This document shows positions 60,106-64,000 of a DNA stretch of 64,000 nucleotides, piece after piece. The notes beneath the pieces are model-generated. The model saw only the letters and a list, made by a program, of their open reading frames with translations. It made no database searches and was not told the origin of the DNA. Where the stretch lies: positions 620,001-684,000 of the forward strand of contig PKRE01000001.1 of assembly GCA_017577615.1 (NCBI GenBank), written 5' to 3'. This DNA comes from Gammaproteobacteria bacterium (lineage in GTDB: Bacteria > Pseudomonadota > Gammaproteobacteria > Steroidobacterales > Steroidobacteraceae). Numbering within the stretch: the stretch's first letter is position 1; each line of letters begins with the position of its first letter. The position numbers and the translations under genes were made by a program.

Positions 60106-60954
60106 ATGTGCCTGCTCGTCTTAGCCTGGAAGGTGCACCCACGATATCGCCTGGTACTCGCCGGAAATCGCGACGAGTTCCATGATCGGCCGTCCGCGCC
60201 GCTTGGCTGGTGGCAGGATGATCCGCGCATCCTGGCCGGGCGGGACTTGAAGGCGGGCGGAACATGGCTTGGTGTCGCGCGCTCGGGTCGCTTCGGAGTC
60301 GTGACGAACTACCGCGACTTGCAAGCACCCGTCGAAGGCGCACCGTCGCGCGGGCTGCTCGTGCCGCGCTTTCTCACGGGCGCCACTTCGCCGAAAGAAT
60401 TCCTCGACGACTTGCGTGGTGCCGCTCCGCGTTATTCCGGCTTCAACCTCCTCGTCGGCGGGGCACGCGCCCTCTATTACTTCTCTAATCGCGGCAGTAA
60501 CGCGCCGCAGGCACTCGCGCCGGGGATCTACGGGCTCAGTAATCACGCGCTCGATACGCCTTGGCCCAAGGTCGTACGCACGCGCGCTCGTTTCCAAGCC
60601 GCGCTGCGCGACCCGGAGGTATCTGCGGAAACGCTGTTCGAGATCCTCGCCGATCGCGAGCCGGCTTCCGATTCCGAGCTACCGTCCACGGGTCTGCCCC
60701 TCGACTGGGAACGTGTCGTATCGGCTCCCTTCATCCTGCATGAACGTTACGGCACACGTTGCTCGACCGTTGTTCTCGTCGAGCGCACCGGTCGCACCGT
60801 CGTGCAGGAGCGCCGATTCGACCCTGCAGGCGTCCAAACCGGCAGCTCGCGCTTCGAGTTCACGAGCGCCGAAGTGCCGGAGGTGTGGTTCGAGGCAGAG
60901 AACCCGGGTGAGGCGATCGCGACGGACAGTTCGTTCGACACTTCGCCGGAGTAG
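60106..60954 (+). CDS. NRDE/TANGO2-family protein
   Basis: A 282-residue protein of the NRDE (TANGO2) family. The defining start MCLLVLAWKVHPRYRLVLAG is followed by NRDEFHDRPSAPLGWWQDDP, GRDLKAGGTWLGVARSGRFG and VVTNYRDL. The Cys at position 2 suggests an N-terminal-nucleophile type fold, but the activity is not established; related proteins have been linked to haem and lipid metabolism. It lies six bases before tamA, likely in one transcript. Confidence 0.9.
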   Translation: MCLLVLAWKVHPRYRLVLAGNRDEFHDRPSAPLGWWQDDPRILAGRDLKAGGTWLGVARSGRFGVVTNYRDLQAPVEGAPSRGLLVPRFLTGATSPKEFLDDLRGAAPRYSGFNLLVGGARALYYFSNRGSNAPQALAPGIYGLSNHALDTPWPKVVRTRARFQAALRDPEVSAETLFEILADREPASDSELPSTGLPLDWERVVSAPFILHERYGTRCSTVVLVERTGRTVVQERRFDPAGVQTGSSRFEFTSAEVPEVWFEAENPGEAIATDSSFDTSPE

Positions 60955-60960
60955 CGTGCG

Positions 60961-62727
60961 GTGCGGCGTGCCGGTCGACGTCGCTGTTCACTAGCAGAGC
61001 TCCTTGCCTACGGGGTGTGCGCTTCGCTGGCGTTCATCTGCTCGCTGCCCGTCAGCGCGGGCATCACGATCGATATTCCGGATGTCACGCCTGCTGTCGA
61101 GACGAACATCCGTGCCTTCTTGAGCCTGACGCGCTACGCGGATCGAGACGATGTCTCGGCGGAGACGATGGCGCGCTTGCAGCGTCGGATCGTCGACGAA
61201 ACGCGCGCAGCGCTGGAGCCTCTCGGCTACTACGAGCCCGAGGTGAGCTACACCATCGAGCCGCAAGGCGACGACTGGCACGTCACCCTGCATGTGCGTC
61301 CGGGCCGCCCCGTCAGATTGTCCGAAGTCGACATTCGCGTCGTCGGGGCGGGCGCGGGCCTGCGTCCTCTACGGGACATCATCGAGGCGCAGGCGCTCAA
61401 GCCCGGATTGCGGCTGAATCACGGGACGTATGAGCGCGTCAAGAGCGAGCTGCTGCGCGCAGCGCAGAACGAGGGGTACCTCGATGCGCATTTCAGCAAG
61501 AGCGAGCTCTTGATCGATCGTGCGGAACGCCTTGCGACAGTCACGCTCGAGCTGGATACGGGCGAGCGCTATCGGTACGGCGAGATCACGATCGCGCAGG
61601 ACGTCATCACAGATGAGGCCATGCGCCGCATGTTGCGCATGCGCACGGGCGACCCCTATACGCTCGACTCGCTGCTGCGCACGCAGTACGTGCTCGACGA
61701 CAGTCTCTATTTCTCCACCGTGGACATCGAGAGCGGCGAGCCCGATCGGATCGAGCGCACGGTTCCGGTCACCATCATCGCGGAGCCGAACCGCAAACAT
61801 CGTTTTGCGACGAGCTTGGGTTACGGCACCGACACCCGCGTACGCGGTCGCTTCAGCTGGGACAACCGTCGTGTCAACGAGAGCGGACACCGCTCGAAAG
61901 TGGAGCTCATCGGTTCCTCGGTCCTGAAACAGATCGGAGGACGGTATGTGATTCCTGTCATGGACGTCGCGCTCGAGAAGCTCGAGTTCTCGACGGCGCT
62001 CGCCGAAGAGGAGCTCGGCGAAACGTTGAGCGAGCGCGCCGAGATTGGTGCAGGTCTCACCGAAGCGCTCGGACGCTGGCAGCGCGTCTTGTCCCTGCGA
62101 CTGTCAAACGAACGGACGACTGAGATCGATCCGACGGGACTACGCCGGACGAAAGAAGACTTCTATTTGATCCCCAGCATCAGTTACTCGACGCTGCCGA
62201 GTTATGTCGTCGGCGGGCGTGTGCGACCGTACTACTTCTACGCCGAGCTGCGTGGCTCCCCCAGCACGCTGGGCTCTGACGCATCTTTCCTGCAGCTGCG
62301 TCTGTTCGGCGAGCGTGTCTTCGACCTCGCGGAGCTCTGGCACCTGCACTTGCGGGGCGAGCTCGGCGTCAGCCGCGTAGCGCGTTTCTCCGAGCTGCCG
62401 GCCTCACAGCGGTTCTTTGCAGGCGGCGAGCGCAGCGTGCGCGGCTTCGGCTTGAACGAGCTCTCACAAGGAGGAGTCGGCGGTCGACATCTCGTGACTG
62501 GGAGCATCGAGATCGTGCGCGACCTGCCGCGCAATTTTGGTGTCGCCGCCTTCTACGACTTCGGCAACGCCTTCGACGACTTCTCGGACCCGCAGCTGGA
62601 ATACTCGGTGGGGCTCGGGGTGCGCTATCGCATCGCCGTGGCGAGCTTCGGGGTTGACGTCGCTCAGGCGCTGTCGCAGTCCGGCCGCAGCCCGCGCCTG
62701 CACCTCTACATCTCGACGCAGTTCTGA
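60961..62727 (+). CDS. tamA: Translocation and assembly module outer-membrane subunit TamA
   Basis: A 588-residue Omp85-family protein inserting autotransporter-type or other beta-barrel proteins, or helping phospholipid movement, with TamB. After a hydrophobic signal segment (about residues 12-35, LLAYGVCASLAFICSLPVSA) three POTRA domains span to about 260 (VRPGRPVRLSEVDIRVVGAG, LELDTGERYRYGEITIAQDV). The barrel has the conserved RFFAGGERSVRGFGLNELS and the end LHLYISTQF. The start is GTG at 60961. It overlaps tamB by one base (TGATG). Confidence 0.92.
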   Translation: MRRAGRRRCSLAELLAYGVCASLAFICSLPVSAGITIDIPDVTPAVETNIRAFLSLTRYADRDDVSAETMARLQRRIVDETRAALEPLGYYEPEVSYTIEPQGDDWHVTLHVRPGRPVRLSEVDIRVVGAGAGLRPLRDIIEAQALKPGLRLNHGTYERVKSELLRAAQNEGYLDAHFSKSELLIDRAERLATVTLELDTGERYRYGEITIAQDVITDEAMRRMLRMRTGDPYTLDSLLRTQYVLDDSLYFSTVDIESGEPDRIERTVPVTIIAEPNRKHRFATSLGYGTDTRVRGRFSWDNRRVNESGHRSKVELIGSSVLKQIGGRYVIPVMDVALEKLEFSTALAEEELGETLSERAEIGAGLTEALGRWQRVLSLRLSNERTTEIDPTGLRRTKEDFYLIPSISYSTLPSYVVGGRVRPYYFYAELRGSPSTLGSDASFLQLRLFGERVFDLAELWHLHLRGELGVSRVARFSELPASQRFFAGGERSVRGFGLNELSQGGVGGRHLVTGSIEIVRDLPRNFGVAAFYDFGNAFDDFSDPQLEYSVGLGVRYRIAVASFGVDVAQALSQSGRSPRLHLYISTQF

Positions 62728-64000
62728 TGCGCACGCGCATTTTCATCATCGTCGCGCTGCTGCTCTTGTCGAGCACAACAATGTTCGTGCTGTTCTACAC
62801 GCCGCTCGGCGTGTCGCTCGCTGCCAGCCAGCTGCACGTGCTTGAACGCAAGGGCATCCGTATCGAAGGTCTCGCCGGCAGATTGGCCGGACCTCTCAGC
62901 GTCCGTCGTCTCGAGCTCGATCTTCCGAGGGTGCGCGTCGTCGCCAGTGATATCGAAATCGACCTGCAGGAGCTCGGCCTGCTGGTGCAGACGGTCCGTA
63001 CGGATTCGCTCAGTGCGCGCGACGTCGAGGTGACGCTGCGCGCGGTTGACTCGCCGCCGTCGCGGCAAGTGCCACGTTTTCTTCCGTCTTCGCTGCGCAT
63101 CGATGCGCGTGGCGTGCGTTTGCAGAACGTTCGTTACGTCCATGTCGACGGGCGCTCCATCGAAGCGGACGAGGTGAGCGGACACGTGACCATCAGCCCA
63201 CGACGTCTGCATGTGCGGCAGTTCGCGATTGCTGCCGAGCGGTTCGCTGCCGACGGATCGCTGCGGCTCATGGCGGCGCGACCCTTGCGCATCGCGCTCG
63301 ATGCCAAAGGGACGATCGAAGCGCGACCGGACTTGAGCGTCGCTTTGCAAGCAAAGCTAGGCGGGACGGTCGATCGCATGACGATCGAAGGGACGATCGA
63401 TCGGCCGAGCGCCATCGCGGCGCGAGGGCTCCTCGTGCGCGAAGAGGAAGAATGGCGGCTTACGGGCACAGTGAGCTCGCCTGCCTTCTCGCTGGCGCCC
63501 TGGCTTGCTCAGCCGCCGTTCTCGTTTGCAGATATCGCGCTCGAGATCGAGCTGGAGCGCGATGAAATCCGTGCGACCGGTCGCTTCAGCGTGCCCGAAT
63601 ACGGCCTAGAGCAAGTCGGCATCGATGCGCATGGGCAAGTCGCCGACCGGACCTTGCACGTTCGCTCGAGCGTGCTGACGTTACCCGACTCGCAGTTGAA
63701 GCTCTACACGCACGGCTCGCTCGCATTCGAGGGCGGCCCGCCGCGTTTGAGCTTGACCGCGCGTTGGAGCGATCTGCAATGGCCGTTGCGCGATACAGCC
63801 CTCCTGCACAGCGCCCAGGGCCAAGCCGAGGTGCGCGGCGCGCTTCCGTACGATTTCAAAGTGCAAGCCGAAGTCACGGGACCGAAAATCCCGGCGGCGC
63901 GAGGCACGGTAAGCGGCGTCATCGACGAGGAAGCGCTCTCGATCTCCAGCTACGACATCGAGCTCTTGAACGGTCGTGCGATTGGGGAAGGCAAGCTCAC
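62727..64000 (+). CDS. tamB: Translocation and assembly module subunit TamB, N-terminal part
   Basis: Partial gene; the first 424 codons are in the window. TamB is a very long inner-membrane-anchored protein (over 1200 residues) forming a hydrophobic groove across the periplasm. The start MRTRIFIIVALLLLSSTTMF is a signal anchor. The AsmA/TamB N-terminal blocks ERKGIRIEGLAGRLAGPLSV and RRLELDLPRVRVVASDIEID follow. Tandem strands of the repeat groove continue to the edge. Its placement just after tamA supports the call. Confidence 0.9.
   Translation, partial: MRTRIFIIVALLLLSSTTMFVLFYTPLGVSLAASQLHVLERKGIRIEGLAGRLAGPLSVRRLELDLPRVRVVASDIEIDLQELGLLVQTVRTDSLSARDVEVTLRAVDSPPSRQVPRFLPSSLRIDARGVRLQNVRYVHVDGRSIEADEVSGHVTISPRRLHVRQFAIAAERFAADGSLRLMAARPLRIALDAKGTIEARPDLSVALQAKLGGTVDRMTIEGTIDRPSAIAARGLLVREEEEWRLTGTVSSPAFSLAPWLAQPPFSFADIALEIELERDEIRATGRFSVPEYGLEQVGIDAHGQVADRTLHVRSSVLTLPDSQLKLYTHGSLAFEGGPPRLSLTARWSDLQWPLRDTALLHSAQGQAEVRGALPYDFKVQAEVTGPKIPAARGTVSGVIDEEALSISSYDIELLNGRAIGEGKL

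Noticed and set aside
1..64000. CRISPR arrays, tRNA/rRNA genes, transposases, prophage or integron structures
   Set aside because: I looked for regularly spaced repeats, tRNA T-loop words, rRNA blocks and integrase or transposase motifs and saw none; short tRNAs could still be missed by eye.

Overview
This 64 kb window looks like the chromosome of a high-GC gammaproteobacterium of the Xanthomonadales/Steroidobacterales type. That placement is an inference. It rests on the FadE, MinCDE, TamAB, YheS and YadGH complement, on the trpE-G-D-C operon controlled by a tryptophan attenuator, on a large TonB-dependent receptor operon carrying tryptophan-halogenase-like genes, and on recurring CTGGAG/CCCATT-type intergenic repeats. 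I saw no rRNA, tRNA, CRISPR array, transposase or integrase. The window is densely coded and mostly housekeeping, with a few accessory loci.

Layout. 1-3.9 kb: the minus-strand trp operon (trpL leader, trpE, trpG, trpD, start of trpC) with promoter, leader peptide and terminator. 3.9-9.2 kb: dps, then an OprP-like porin with a sulfate-type binding protein, then an ABC half-exporter. 9.2-11.7 kb: minC-minD-minE and a GIY-YIG protein. 11.8-21.7 kb: a luciferase-like monooxygenase, a membrane-bound winged-helix/TPR regulator, the ABC-F protein YheS, a Tat-exported aldo/keto reductase, a tyrosine-type phosphatase, an AtoE-type transporter, a CBS protein and a glutathione peroxidase. 21.8-30 kb: a five-gene operon (TonB-dependent receptor, SapC-like protein, JmjC/cupin-like protein, two flavin-dependent halogenases), followed by a 1.2 kb gene-free stretch. 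31-35.7 kb: YadGH-type ABC exporter and a GspA/GspB pair. 35.9-42.2 kb: TetR regulator and a tripartite RND pump. 42.3-45.5 kb: a PLP-dependent sulfur amino acid enzyme, a small lipoprotein and a membrane-anchored phospholipase-D-like protein. 45.6-49.4 kb: an Mla/MCE lipid transporter with a STAS-fused permease. 49.5-57.5 kb: MscS, OtsA, malate dehydrogenase, FadE and DinB. 57.6-60 kb: an apparent FlhD-like/FlhC-like pair coupled to nudC. 60.1-64 kb: a TANGO2-family protein, tamA and the start of tamB.

The most interesting points are: (i) an FlhDC-like regulator pair with no flagellar genes nearby, whose first member carries an FlhD-like N-terminal part and an unrecognised C-terminal extension; (ii) the receptor-SapC-cupin-double-halogenase operon with tandem hairpins after the receptor gene; (iii) a complete trp attenuator whose WWW leader peptide appears to be translated from a leaderless mRNA; and (iv) paired candidate operators at the trp and RND-pump promoters. 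All calls come from reading the sequence and from memory of protein families; no database search was run.
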